A DNA stretch of 64,000 bases, taken from Psychrosphaera aestuarii (GTDB taxonomy: Bacteria; Pseudomonadota; Gammaproteobacteria; Enterobacterales; Alteromonadaceae). The stretch is from positions 2,985,779 to 3,049,778 of the forward strand of contig NZ_CP072844.1 of the NCBI RefSeq assembly GCF_017948405.1, written 5' to 3'. Positions 9,225-17,938 of this stretch are shown here, one piece after another (position 1 is the stretch's first letter; every line of letters starts with the position of its first letter). A program made the translations under genes and the position numbers. Below the pieces are notes generated by a model. The model saw only the letters and a list, made by a program, of their open reading frames with translations, was not told the DNA's origin and made no database searches.

Positions 9225-10202
9225 GAAACTTATCACTTCGTTAATGGAGTCTTTTTGTTGTGAAAGTAAAAAGAGTCTATCTACGCCCAATGCTACGCCT
9301 GCACAATTTGGAAAACCACTTTTTAAAGCATCAATCAAATTCTTATCGATTGGCATAACCGGTTTATTTAATAAAGCTCGCTGTTCGTTGTCTTTAGTAA
9401 ATCGCATTAGCTGTTCTTGCTCACTTTGCAGTTCGTAATAACCATTCGCTAGCTCTATCCCTTTAAAATAGAGTTCAAAACGGTGCGCAAGCGTTGAGTT
9501 GTTTTTATTAATTCTGGCAAGTGCGGCTTGCGATGCTGGAAAGTCATAAACAAAACAAGGACACCATTGTTCTGTCGAATTATACAAGGAATTAGGCGCG
9601 CCTAAAGTAGGCTCGATTACAACACTAAACAACCATTGCAAAAGAGTATCTTTATTAGTTTCATTGTGAACCCAGTCATCATGTGGACTGTGGGCAAGCA
9701 CTAGCGCTTTTAATTGGCTAATCTCAGTAGTATGTAGCTCAATATTGAATGCGTTTTGAAATGCTGTTTGATAACTAATACGTATCGCAGCCTGCGTACC
9801 CAAAAGCGTTTTCAGCAAGGCATCAACTTCATCCATTAACTCATGTTCATCATAATCTACTCTGTACCATTCCAACATAGTAAATTCGGGATTATGCAAG
9901 CGACCCGGACTCTCATTTCGAAACGCTTTGCATATTTGATAAATGGAACCACTACCTGCGCTTAATAAACGTTTCATAGCAAATTCAGGTGAAGTTTGTA
10001 AAAACAACTGCTTATTTTGTCCCGAGTTGTCATGAAAAAATTCACTACTAAATGCATCAAGGTGCACATCCGTAACAGTGCCATGACTAAGAAGTGGTGT
10101 ATCGACTTCTAATACATCACGAGACATAAAAAATTGGCGAATTTTGTTAATAAACTTAGCTCGCTGCTTGAGCGTTTCAATTGAGCTACTAGGTTGCCAC
10201 AT
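9207..10202 (-). CDS. epmA: EF-P--(R)-beta-lysine ligase
   Basis: 331 residues, a free-standing class II lysyl-tRNA synthetase catalytic core lacking the anticodon-binding domain (PoxA/GenX/YjeA). It attaches (R)-beta-lysine to Lys34 of EF-P. Class II motif 2 is visible in FRNESPGRLHNPEFTMLEWYR (first part about 95) and motif 3 in GVALGVDRLFLL near the C-terminus. It lies 164 bp downstream of efp on the same strand, with an intrinsic terminator between them, so it probably has its own promoter. The modification partner epmB is next door. Confidence 0.96.
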   Translation of the reverse strand: MWQPSSSIETLKQRAKFINKIRQFFMSRDVLEVDTPLLSHGTVTDVHLDAFSSEFFHDNSGQNKQLFLQTSPEFAMKRLLSAGSGSIYQICKAFRNESPGRLHNPEFTMLEWYRVDYDEHELMDEVDALLKTLLGTQAAIRISYQTAFQNAFNIELHTTEISQLKALVLAHSPHDDWVHNETNKDTLLQWLFSVVIEPTLGAPNSLYNSTEQWCPCFVYDFPASQAALARINKNNSTLAHRFELYFKGIELANGYYELQSEQEQLMRFTKDNEQRALLNKPVMPIDKNLIDALKSGFPNCAGVALGVDRLFLLSQQKDSINEVISFAYSRC

Positions 10203-10270
10203 TAGATTTCCCTTGTATTTACGGTACCGAACATTAAAACTAGGTTACGAAATTATTCCAAGCTGCAGGC

Positions 10271-10299
10271 AAAAAAAAGAGTCAGCTAAGCCGACTCTT
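10271..10299 (-). terminator. Intrinsic terminator of efp
   Basis: On the minus strand AAGAGTC pairs with GACTCTT (10293-10299 and 10277-10283 on plus) and is followed directly by a run of T. It lies about 70 bp after the efp stop and upstream of epmA. Confidence 0.8.
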
Positions 10300-10366
10300 A
10301 TGTTACCAAAAATTGAATAAATCCAAACTAAACGTTACAAGTAGCGACTAGTTTAGCGTCATTAAT

Positions 10367-10936
10367 TTATTTTTGAGCACGACCAACATAGTCGCCAGTA
10401 CGCGTATCAACACGAATTACTTCACCCGTTTGAACGAATAAAGGGACACGTACTACCGCACCTGTACTTAGTGTAGCTGGCTTACCGCCTGTACCCGCAG
10501 TATCACCTTTTAGACCAGGGTCTGTTTCTGTAATTTCTAATTCAACAAAATTAGGCGGTGTTACAGCAATTGGGTTACCATTCCATAACGTTAGCGTACA
10601 TACGTCGTTTTCTACTAACCATTTTACTGAGTCTGCAACGGCTTTTTCATCTGCTGCAATTTGCTCAAATGTATCGTTGTTCATAAAATGCCAAAACTCG
10701 CCGTCTGTATACAAGTAAGCTAGATCTGTATCCATTACGTCTGCGCCTTCAACTGACTCGCCAGACTTAAATGTTTTTTCTAATACTTTACCGCTAACTA
10801 GTTTACGGATGCGAACTCGGTTAAAAGCTTGGCCTTTACCTGGTTTAACGATTTCATTTTCTAAAATGTTGCAAGGCTCGCCGTCAATCATTAATTTTAG
10901 GCCAGCTTTAAATTGGTTTGTGCTGAATGAAGCCAT
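10367..10936 (-). CDS. efp: Translation elongation factor P
   Basis: 189 residues from the ATG at 10936, preceded by a GAGGAT box; the longer open frame up to 11044 has no support and would overlap epmB heavily. EF-P rescues ribosomes stalled at polyproline stretches. Lys34 is present in KPGKGQAF, the residue that EpmA lysylates, and the three beta-barrel domains and C-terminal [11 protein letters not shown] are complete. epmA and epmB flank it, so substrate and both modification enzymes are within 2.8 kb. A likely promoter overlaps the epmB start. Confidence 0.97.
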   Translation of the reverse strand: MASFSTNQFKAGLKLMIDGEPCNILENEIVKPGKGQAFNRVRIRKLVSGKVLEKTFKSGESVEGADVMDTDLAYLYTDGEFWHFMNNDTFEQIAADEKAVADSVKWLVENDVCTLTLWNGNPIAVTPPNFVELEITETDPGLKGDTAGTGGKPATLSTGAVVRVPLFVQTGEVIRVDTRTGDYVGRAQK

Positions 10937-10963
10937 GTCATCCTCTAAGTAGATTAATACCAA

Positions 10964-10991
10964 AATATAAGTGAAACGAATGATACAACAA
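10964..10991 (-). promoter_or_regulatory. Candidate sigma70 promoter of efp
   Basis: On the minus strand TTGTTG, a 16-base spacer and TATATT lie 28 bases before the efp ATG. The elements overlap the first codons of divergent epmB, so the two genes must share control DNA. Sequence-only prediction. Confidence 0.45.
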
Positions 10992-11984
10992 GCAAACCTA
11001 TCTGTTGAGTCCCAATGGCAAAAAGAATTGAAACAAAGTTTCACTCGCCTAGAAGATTTGCTGACTTATTTAAACATTGATGCAGAAAATATAGACCAAG
11101 ATAACGAAGCGCGTCGCCTTTTTTCAATGCGTGTTCCTCGTCCCTTTGCACAGCTTATGCGCCATGGCGACGACCAAGACCCTTTGTTGCTACAAGTTTT
11201 GCCTAGTGCGAAAGAGTTTGAAAGCAAAGCAGGATTTGTCATCGACCCGTTACAGGAGCATAACGCAGAGCAACCCGGTTTATTGCACAAATATGAATCA
11301 AGAGTATTAATTATGTTTAAAACAGGTTGCGCCGTTAACTGCCGATACTGTTTTAGACGACATTTTCCTTATGCCGATAACGCAGTAAACAAACAACAGT
11401 TGTTGCAACATATTGACTACATCAAAGCACACAGCGAAATAAACGAAGTTATTTTAAGTGGTGGCGATCCGCTCATGGCAAAAGATGACGCAATCGAATG
11501 GTTTATTGGACAACTAGAGCAACTTCCTAATATTAAACGTCTTCGAATCCACACCCGGCTTCCAGTGGTTATTCCTAGCCGTATTACTAAAGGTTTAGTT
11601 AATATACTTGAAAGAGCCTCTTTCAAAACTATTGTTGTTCTTCATATAAACCATGCCAATGAAATATCGGTACGCCTAAAAAAGGGCGTTGCCCATTTAA
11701 AAAGAGCAGACTGCACCGTATTAAATCAAGCGGTGTTGCTAAAAAACGTTAACGATAATGCTGATAGTCAAATTGAACTGAGCGAGGCACTCTTTGACGG
11801 TGGAATTTTACCTTATTACCTGCACTTATTTGATAAGGTTGACGGCGCAAGTCACTTTGATATTGATGAGTCTAGAGCAATAGCCATTTATAAAGCCATG
11901 TTAAAAGCATTACCTGGTTTTTTAATGCCTAAGTTAGTGAGGGAAATAGGGGGAGAAGCAAGCAAAACGCCTATTAGCCTATAA
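10971..11984 (+). CDS. epmB: EF-P-specific L-lysine 2,3-aminomutase
   Basis: 337 residues from a GTG at 10971, or 334 from the ATG at 10980; neither has a clear ribosome-binding site. This radical SAM, PLP-dependent enzyme converts (S)-alpha-lysine to (R)-beta-lysine, which EpmA attaches to EF-P. The cluster motif CAVNCRYC (about 119-126; C-x3-C-x2-C) and the SGGDPL motif are visible. Length and lack of the clostridial C-terminal extension fit EpmB rather than KamA. It diverges from efp with only 34 bp between start codons. Confidence 0.95.
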   Translation: MKRMIQQANLSVESQWQKELKQSFTRLEDLLTYLNIDAENIDQDNEARRLFSMRVPRPFAQLMRHGDDQDPLLLQVLPSAKEFESKAGFVIDPLQEHNAEQPGLLHKYESRVLIMFKTGCAVNCRYCFRRHFPYADNAVNKQQLLQHIDYIKAHSEINEVILSGGDPLMAKDDAIEWFIGQLEQLPNIKRLRIHTRLPVVIPSRITKGLVNILERASFKTIVVLHINHANEISVRLKKGVAHLKRADCTVLNQAVLLKNVNDNADSQIELSEALFDGGILPYYLHLFDKVDGASHFDIDESRAIAIYKAMLKALPGFLMPKLVREIGGEASKTPISL

Positions 11985-12053
11985 CTCTCCCCTAATAAAT
12001 CCGGAACTACGATGGCACATTAAACTTTAGCAGCATGTGCCGACTACTTTACG

Positions 12054-12263
12054 CTACGCTGTAATGTTGATAGTAGTACCTATTAATCCGCCAGTACTGC
12101 CAACGGATGGTGACGCTAATTGAAGTTGAGCCGTGCTTGCGAGTAGTTGCAATGCGGCCTGCCCCTCTAACTCTTGTGCATTTTTAGCTAAATTAGCTGC
12201 TAATGCTTCGCCACCTTGCATTGCTTGAGATGCAATGCCATTACCTGTCGATGAAACGAACAC
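12054..12263 (-). CDS. Small protein resembling the YjfB putative-motility family
   Basis: 69 residues from a GTG at 12263 with AGGAG seven bases upstream. The sequence is Ala/Gln/Leu-rich helix followed by a short tail ending GGLIGTTINITA, which resembles the layout of YjfB-like proteins (helix, then a glycine-containing tail ending in a hydrophobic strand). No signal peptide or membrane segment. No motility gene is nearby, so role remains unknown; assignment rests on layout alone. Confidence 0.55.
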   Translation of the reverse strand: MFVSSTGNGIASQAMQGGEALAANLAKNAQELEGQAALQLLASTAQLQLASPSVGSTGGLIGTTINITA

Positions 12264-12395
12264 AGTTTAACTCCTGGTTTGTTTATTCAAAGGTCATCAA
12301 TTAAATAACTTTAATTGATTGTGTCGCTTTTTAGACTAGTCAATTTCAGTTAAACTAGCCACTATCATTTATCGGAAAAATTAGGAATATCTTGA

Positions 12396-12710
12396 GTGGA
12401 AAGTTTAATCAATAGCCTAGAAGACAATTTAAAAGAGTTATATCGCAAAGCTATCGACGCCGATAAATATATTGATGAGCTAAAAAAGCAGGGTCATGGC
12501 AAATTTGGTCGAATATTCAAAGACGACTCAGGTTTTGAATCAACAGCAACTAAGTTCATGCCTTATTTGGAAGAAACAGCAGAGCAAATTCTGTCGATTA
12601 AAGAGTCAAATCAAACCCCTGCTATGCAAAAAAACGCTATAGAATCCGTTGTGAAGAAATTACACTTATTGCATACCACTTTGGGTAATTTTAAATCTGC
12701 AATAAAATAA
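12396..12710 (+). CDS. Hypothetical helical protein
   Basis: 104 residues from a GTG preceded by AGGA. Charged and almost wholly alpha-helical, with no membrane segment, signal peptide or cysteine. I do not recognise a family. It is divergent from the YjfB-like gene and is followed by a strong terminator shared with the converging dUTPase gene, so it is a single-gene transcript. Steady codon use and a good terminator argue that it is real. Confidence 0.65.
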   Translation: MESLINSLEDNLKELYRKAIDADKYIDELKKQGHGKFGRIFKDDSGFESTATKFMPYLEETAEQILSIKESNQTPAMQKNAIESVVKKLHLLHTTLGNFKSAIK

Positions 12711-12742
12711 TGGCTGTATAAAAAGGCTATTACAATATTTAC

Positions 12743-12780
12743 AAAACCCTCGAACGTTATACAAACATTTCGAGGGTTTT
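12743..12780. terminator. Bidirectional intrinsic terminator
   Basis: AAAACCCTCGAA pairs perfectly with TTCGAGGGTTTT around a 14-base loop, with A and T runs on the two flanks. It serves the hypothetical gene ending at 12710 and the dUTPase gene ending at 12834. Confidence 0.88.
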
Positions 12781-12833
12781 AATTTGATTTACAGTATGTA
12801 GAAAATTAACAATTACTTGCTAATTTATGCCAA

Positions 12834-13448
12834 TTAAACGCCAGGGTAAGCAGACTTTAAGCCTTGGTATACTTTGTCTTTAAAATCAGCTTGTGTTGCA
12901 TCTGTCGAACGCAGTACATCCATTAACACTTCGTTGTCTTCTTTTCCGTTCCAAACCTTTATGTACTCTCCGGTTTTATAACCGTGATCTTGACGGAAAA
13001 AGTTTAATACGTTTTTACCAACGTAATGACGGAACAACTCATCAAAACTCAGTTCAGTTTGTGCCATTAAACCGGCAAATGTTGCAACATCAAAACCCTT
13101 AGTCGACAAAGTATTGGCAACCATAGTTTCAATAGTTTCCGCAAAAGTTGCTTCTTTATTTGGTGATGCTAATTCACGTTCGATATCTGCAGCGATTTCG
13201 CTAACGGCTTGTCCTGCTGCTAACCTAGCGCTCAACCCAAAGTGAAAAATGTCGATAAGCTCTAAGTGAACTTGTTCAATATCTGGTTGCTGGTGCTTCC
13301 ACCATTTCCATCCGTAGTGGTCCAACATTTCCGCTAGTTCAACCCATATAGCACGATGCCAGGCAAAGCCTTGATCTCGCCATTGAGGATGTACTTTTGT
13401 ATTCATCTCGTCTTGCATGGTCAACATGGTTAAAATTTGTTGTTGCAT
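12834..13448 (-). CDS. Dimeric dUTP diphosphatase (all-alpha NTP-PPase type)
   Basis: 204 residues. It converts dUTP to dUMP and PPi, keeping uracil out of DNA and feeding dTMP synthesis. The metal-binding pattern of the dimeric, MazG-related family is visible: WVELAEMLDHYGWKWWK near the N-terminus (EExxE-like) and HLELIDIFHFG (ExxD) about 20 residues on. The motifs of trimeric Dut are absent. A trimeric dut is also missing from its usual place between coaBC and slmA in this window, which supports this being the working dUTPase. Confidence 0.85.
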   Translation of the reverse strand: MQQQILTMLTMQDEMNTKVHPQWRDQGFAWHRAIWVELAEMLDHYGWKWWKHQQPDIEQVHLELIDIFHFGLSARLAAGQAVSEIAADIERELASPNKEATFAETIETMVANTLSTKGFDVATFAGLMAQTELSFDELFRHYVGKNVLNFFRQDHGYKTGEYIKVWNGKEDNEVLMDVLRSTDATQADFKDKVYQGLKSAYPGV

Positions 13449-13581
13449 GGTCAGTTGTGCTCTTTTATTAAATGATTAGGGTTATCATAACAGAGCTATT
13501 TTTTTATGGTAGGTGGGCTTGAGGTGGTTGCGTGAACTACGTACACTCGACATATAAAAATAACAACTTCGGAATTTGTAC

Positions 13582-14229
13582 ATGCTTCGTTCACTATTAG
13601 TATCCGCTTTATCTTTATCAATGTTAATTAGCTGTGGTTCAGATGAGTCAACTCCCCCACCAGCACCAAGTTATCCTGTTTTGGAAAATGATGATACCGC
13701 TGCAATAGACGTCTCACGCGGTAATTACGCCTGCTATTCAATGGTTACTAGTCTTGGAAACATTACTATTGCGATTGACGAAAAGTATGCCCCTAAAACG
13801 TCTGCAAATTTTAAGAATTATGCCGTTCTTGGTTTTTACGATGATCTAATTTTTCATCGCGTAATTAAAGGCTTTATGATTCAAGGTGGCGGTTTTGATG
13901 CAGGATTGAACCGACCTGAAACGGGGCAGCCTATTGAGATAGAATCTCGAAACGGCCTTAAAAACTATCGTGGTAGAATTGCAATGGCTCGAACTAGCGC
14001 GCCTAATTCTGCAACCTCACAGTTTTTTATTAATACGGTATACAATGACTTTTTAAATCAGCCAAGCGCTGCTGATGGGTATGGCTACACTGTGTTTGGT
14101 GGCGTAATTGATGGCATGGATGTAGTGGATGCTATTGAATCTGTAGCCACAGGTAGTGTTGGTGGTATGAGTGACGTGCCTGTTGAACCGGTGGTTATCA
14201 ATTCGGTGCGTGAAGCGTCTTGTAGTTAG
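13582..14229 (+). CDS. Lipoprotein peptidyl-prolyl cis-trans isomerase (cyclophilin type)
   Basis: 215 residues from the ATG at 13582; a TTG two codons upstream is also possible. The N-terminus is a lipoprotein signal with lipobox LISC at about residues 16-19, followed by a Ser/Pro-rich linker (to about 35). The rest is a cyclophilin domain with FHRVIKGFMIQGG and the ARTSAPNSATSQFFIN stretch. It should catalyse proline isomerisation in periplasmic proteins while tethered to a membrane. It stands alone and is followed by a terminator. Confidence 0.9.
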   Translation: MLRSLLVSALSLSMLISCGSDESTPPPAPSYPVLENDDTAAIDVSRGNYACYSMVTSLGNITIAIDEKYAPKTSANFKNYAVLGFYDDLIFHRVIKGFMIQGGGFDAGLNRPETGQPIEIESRNGLKNYRGRIAMARTSAPNSATSQFFINTVYNDFLNQPSAADGYGYTVFGGVIDGMDVVDAIESVATGSVGGMSDVPVEPVVINSVREASCS

Positions 14230-14265
14230 TTATCAAACACAATTTGAATAGTCGTTAACAAATGC

Positions 14266-14297
14266 AAAAAGAGCGGACCAATGGTGCCGCTCTTTTT
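14266..14297. terminator. Intrinsic terminator between cyclophilin and DUF3016 genes
   Basis: AAAAAGAGCGG pairs with CCGCTCTTTTT around a short loop. It is symmetrical enough to serve both converging genes. Confidence 0.82.
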
Positions 14298-14320
14298 CAT
14301 AAAATATTACTTTTGAAACT

Positions 14321-14860
14321 CTATACAGCTTGCATCACATTATTTTGCTGTTTGTTCCAATTTTGGATCATCGTCGTCAGGTCGCTTTCAAACCATTCTT
14401 TAAGCATACGTTTTTCGTAACGTAATGTATCGCTTCTCAAACCTAAAAGTACTGGCTTATCCATGAAGGCAATGTCTTTTAGCTCTACATTACTTTTTGA
14501 AACAGCCTGCCCATTTTTGAGCAATTGAACTTCAAACTCAAGCTTAGGCGTATCTTGGTGGCGAATAACTCTAATTTCTCTACCCATATTAAATTGGTAA
14601 TCCACACGTCCAGCTAAATCGATATCGGTAAACGCGATATGTACTGAATAACCATCTGGTAAATCTTTTGATAACTTCTCGATATATGACGATAGTTTGT
14701 TCAGTAACGCCTTTTGAGATCTGTTTTTACTTTGGTCCGTTGAACGAATATCTCTAAACTCATCAGGGTTTTGAAACGTCACTTTGGAGTCATTTGCATA
14801 TACTGAGTTCGGAAATACCAACATCATTGCAATTAAAGACAAAAGATTGTTAATTTTCAT
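14321..14860 (-). CDS. DUF3016 family exported protein
   Basis: 179 residues. A signal peptide (about 1-22, cleavage after VYA) is followed by a domain with VTFQNPDEFRDIR near its start, a DGYSVHIAFTDIDLAGRVD core and RVIRHQDTPKLEF, which fits the DUF3016 family of periplasmic proteins. Function is not known. It is monocistronic, convergent with the cyclophilin gene and divergent from the MFS gene. Confidence 0.8.
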   Translation of the reverse strand: MKINNLLSLIAMMLVFPNSVYANDSKVTFQNPDEFRDIRSTDQSKNRSQKALLNKLSSYIEKLSKDLPDGYSVHIAFTDIDLAGRVDYQFNMGREIRVIRHQDTPKLEFEVQLLKNGQAVSKSNVELKDIAFMDKPVLLGLRSDTLRYEKRMLKEWFESDLTTMIQNWNKQQNNVMQAV

Positions 14861-15011
14861 GTTTTTCCCCTTGCGTTACATATCTAATTTTCACATAGTC
14901 CATTGAGGTTAATGCGTAGCGCTATTTATTAGCGTTAACTACTGTTTAAATAATAGACTGCCTTAGCAACTAATGTCTAATTGAATCGAACTTAATATAT
15001 TTGGAGCCCCA

Positions 15012-16196
15012 GTGTTTGTAAATATGCATAAAAACGTTTGGCTTTTGATGTTATCCCAAGCCTTAATGGGATCCATCGGTCCAGTCGTGGTGTTTGTTGG
15101 TGGATTTGTTGGACTAAAGCTAGCTCCCACTCCAGTTTTAGCAACGCTGCCGATCGCCTGCATGATAGTGGGTATCGCTTTTTATATGCTTCCAGCGGTT
15201 AAGTTACTGTCGACAATTGGTCGTAAAAAAGGGTTTATCATTGCCGCTACTTGGGGAGGAGTCAACTGTCTCATCACAAGCTATGCCATTTACTTACAAC
15301 ATTTTTGGTTGTTCTGCTTTGCCATCTTTAACTTCGGCTTCATGATTGCCAATTCTCAGCAATTTCGCTTTGCCGCGATGGAGTCTGTTAACGATGAGCA
15401 TGCCAGTGAAGCAATTTCCGTAATGCTTATTGCCGGTTTAATAGCAGCCTATATTGGGCCTGAAATTGCTTACATTGGTAAAGACATTTTTAGTACTGAG
15501 TTTACTGGTTCTTTTGCCATCATGGCCTTGCTTTATATTCCGGCCATATTTTTACTGTCTAAATACGTCGATGTACATAAGTCGATTGTCAAAGTATCTG
15601 GCGAACCAAGGTCGTTAAACGAAATTATAAAACAACCTATTTTTTTAGTTGCTATAATTTCTGCGACTGTAGCCTTTAGTGTCATGAGCTTTATTATGAC
15701 CGCGACGCCAATTAGTATGCATGTGCATCATGGGTTTGACATGGCTGATACAAAATGGGTTATTCAAAGCCACATTATTGCTATGTACCTACCTTCCTTT
15801 TTTACCGGTGCGTTAGTGAAACGTTTTGGACAGAAAAATATGATTATTAGTGGCGTGCTAATCTTCTTTTTATGCTTAATGATCGGTTTTTTAGGAAAAG
15901 AGTATGTTCATTACTGGGCGTCATTGGTACTGTTAGGGATTGGCTGGAACTTTATGTTTATATCGGCGACCTCACTGTTGCCATTGAGCTACGAGCCAGA
16001 AGAAAGATTTAAAGTCCAAGGCTTTAATGACTTAATAATGTTCTCATGCCAAGCAATTGCCTCTTTGTCTGCAGGCTGGGTTATCAAATCGTATGGCTGG
16101 AACAGCCTATTAACCATGTGTGTACCATTGTTGTTACTAACAATGTGGGTGGTTTATGTTTGGCATAAGAATAAGAACAACAAAAATAACGTTTAA
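15012..16196 (+). CDS. MFS transporter
   Basis: 394 residues from a GTG with GGAG five bases upstream; an internal ATG at 15024 is possible. About twelve hydrophobic segments in two six-helix halves, with a longer cytoplasmic loop around 190-205. The loop 2-3 element appears as STIGRKKG, the conserved MFS-type basic loop. Substrate unknown. The alanine/glycine symporter gene starts 10 bp after the stop, so the two are likely transcribed together. Confidence 0.85.
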   Translation: MFVNMHKNVWLLMLSQALMGSIGPVVVFVGGFVGLKLAPTPVLATLPIACMIVGIAFYMLPAVKLLSTIGRKKGFIIAATWGGVNCLITSYAIYLQHFWLFCFAIFNFGFMIANSQQFRFAAMESVNDEHASEAISVMLIAGLIAAYIGPEIAYIGKDIFSTEFTGSFAIMALLYIPAIFLLSKYVDVHKSIVKVSGEPRSLNEIIKQPIFLVAIISATVAFSVMSFIMTATPISMHVHHGFDMADTKWVIQSHIIAMYLPSFFTGALVKRFGQKNMIISGVLIFFLCLMIGFLGKEYVHYWASLVLLGIGWNFMFISATSLLPLSYEPEERFKVQGFNDLIMFSCQAIASLSAGWVIKSYGWNSLLTMCVPLLLLTMWVVYVWHKNKNNKNNV

Positions 16197-16206
16197 GGTT
16201 TTTTAG

Positions 16207-17562
16207 ATGGAATGGTTAAATGAAGTAACGGCGGCTTTCTCCAACTTTGTATGGGGAATGCCAATGATTGTGTGGTTAGTAGGTGGTGGAATATTTTTCT
16301 CCATTTACTCGCGCTTAATTCCTTTTCGATACTTGTCTCACGGCATTAGCTTGTTAACTGGTAAACACGATCATGACTCAGAAAAAGGTCAATTGACTCA
16401 CGCACAAGCTCTATCAGCCGCATTAGCAGGTACCGTCGGCATGGGTAACATTAGTGGCGTTGCGCTTGCAATTACCGCTGGCGGGCCAGGCGCAGTATTT
16501 TGGATGTGGCTTACTGCCTTGCTAGGTGTTTCCACCAAGTTTTTTACTTGTTCGTTAGGCGTAATGTTCCGCAGTACAGATAAAAACGGCAATGTTCATG
16601 GTGGTCCTATGTACGTGATCATGGAAGGATTAGGTAAGCGCTGGAAACCACTGGCCTTATTATTTGCCTTTGCTGGGTTATTTGGAACCATTCCATCATT
16701 TCAAGCGAACCAGCTTACCGCTGCCTTTAGAGAAGAATTAGTCCCTGATAGTTGGGTGACAAACCCAATGATGTTTAACGCAATTATTGCTGTTGTTATT
16801 ACCGCACTTGTGGCCGCGGTTATCTTAGGTGGTTTAAAACGAGTAGCCTATGTAACGAGCCGTTTAGTGCCAATTATGGCGATTAGCTACTTTCTTATGA
16901 CATTAGCCGTACTATTTAATCATCTCCCTGAAATACCAGCGATTTTCTCTAGTATTTTTGTCCAAGCCTTTAAAGCCGAAGCGATATCTGGCGGTTTGCT
17001 TGGGGTGATCATTATCGGTGTATCTCGAGGTGTTTTCTCAAACGAAGCCGGTATTGGAACGGAAGTATTAGCGCATGGCGCAGTAAAAACTGATGAGCCG
17101 ATTAGAGAAGGCCTAGTGGGAATGTTAGGCCCAATGATAGACACATTGTTAATTTGTACTTGTACTGCCTTAGTTATTCTAGCGTCTGGCATGTGGCAAG
17201 ACGTAGAAGGCGTTAAAGGCGTTGAATTAACGATGCAAGTGTTTGGTCAAGAGTTAGGGCTTACTGGGCAGATTTTGCTTGCGATTCAAATTTTGTTTTT
17301 AGCCGCATCTACTATGTTTACTTATTGGTACTACGGCGAAAAATGTTTTGCGTTTATGGTTGGCGAGCAAAAAGCACACCTATATAAATGGTTCTACTTA
17401 CTTTCGATTGTGGCTGGCTGTATTGTAACTCTGGATGTCGTGTTTAACTTCATGATTGGCATGTATGGCCTAATGGCTATTCCAACCATGTTGTCTGCAT
17501 TTATTTTGGCACCAAAAGTCAAAGCGGCGGCAAAAGTGTATTTTGCTAAACTTGATGCGTAG
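16207..17562 (+). CDS. Sodium:alanine/glycine symporter (AGCS family)
   Basis: 451 residues with about eleven transmembrane segments. The AGCS signature is visible in AGTVGMGNISGVALAI (about 77-92), followed by GPGAVFWMWLTALLG, and the conserved GVSRGVFSNEAGIGT stretch lies around 275-290. Family members import alanine or glycine with Na+ (or H+). Located directly after the MFS gene with a 10-bp gap. The precise amino acid cannot be told from sequence. Confidence 0.94.
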   Translation: MEWLNEVTAAFSNFVWGMPMIVWLVGGGIFFSIYSRLIPFRYLSHGISLLTGKHDHDSEKGQLTHAQALSAALAGTVGMGNISGVALAITAGGPGAVFWMWLTALLGVSTKFFTCSLGVMFRSTDKNGNVHGGPMYVIMEGLGKRWKPLALLFAFAGLFGTIPSFQANQLTAAFREELVPDSWVTNPMMFNAIIAVVITALVAAVILGGLKRVAYVTSRLVPIMAISYFLMTLAVLFNHLPEIPAIFSSIFVQAFKAEAISGGLLGVIIIGVSRGVFSNEAGIGTEVLAHGAVKTDEPIREGLVGMLGPMIDTLLICTCTALVILASGMWQDVEGVKGVELTMQVFGQELGLTGQILLAIQILFLAASTMFTYWYYGEKCFAFMVGEQKAHLYKWFYLLSIVAGCIVTLDVVFNFMIGMYGLMAIPTMLSAFILAPKVKAAAKVYFAKLDA

Positions 17563-17590
17563 TCAACACGCTTAAAATAAGTGAGTAAAA

Positions 17591-17896
17591 ATGAATAAGT
17601 CGTTAGTCGGAGTGATCATCGCTTTTGCTGTTGCAGTCGCGGTAGTTTATCTCTGGGAAGTGAAAGTTAACGACTTTTCGACTAAAAACTACGAACCTAA
17701 ATACACGCAATGTGAAAACGTATACGTAAGAAAAAGCCCGCATCCTTGTAACGCGGGCGATCTTATTTATATTGATGCGGACGTAGCCGATAAATATTGC
17801 ACTGACAATATCATTGCGCGCTTTGAAGATAGCGTATATTGCCAATATAATGGCTTCAGAGAGGATTTAGCCGAGATTACAACCCTGGACTATTAA
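17591..17896 (+). CDS. Hypothetical membrane-anchored protein
   Basis: 101 residues. One N-terminal hydrophobic segment (about 5-22) acts as signal anchor; the remainder is polar, probably periplasmic, and holds four cysteines (in QCENV, HPCNA, YCTDN, YCQYN), which could form two disulfides. No family recognised. It starts 28 bp after the symporter gene and its stop codon lies in the loop of a terminator hairpin, so it may close that operon. Confidence 0.65.
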   Translation: MNKSLVGVIIAFAVAVAVVYLWEVKVNDFSTKNYEPKYTQCENVYVRKSPHPCNAGDLIYIDADVADKYCTDNIIARFEDSVYCQYNGFREDLAEITTLDY

Positions 17897-17915
17897 CCTT
17901 TGTAATCTCCTTTTT
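17873..17915 (+). terminator. Intrinsic terminator overlapping the 3' end of the preceding gene
   Basis: GAGATTACAA (17873-17882) pairs perfectly with TTGTAATCTC (17900-17909) and is followed by CTTTTT. The stop codon of the hypothetical gene (17894-17896) is within the loop, so the 5' arm is coding sequence. Confidence 0.85.
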
Positions 17916-17938
17916 CTGGCCACTTCAACCGTTATAAA

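Noticed and set aside
10937..11044. N-terminal extension of EF-P
   Set aside because: The longer open frame lacks a ribosome-binding site, overlaps divergent epmB and is not part of the EF-P family; the ATG at 10936 gives Lys34 at its known position.
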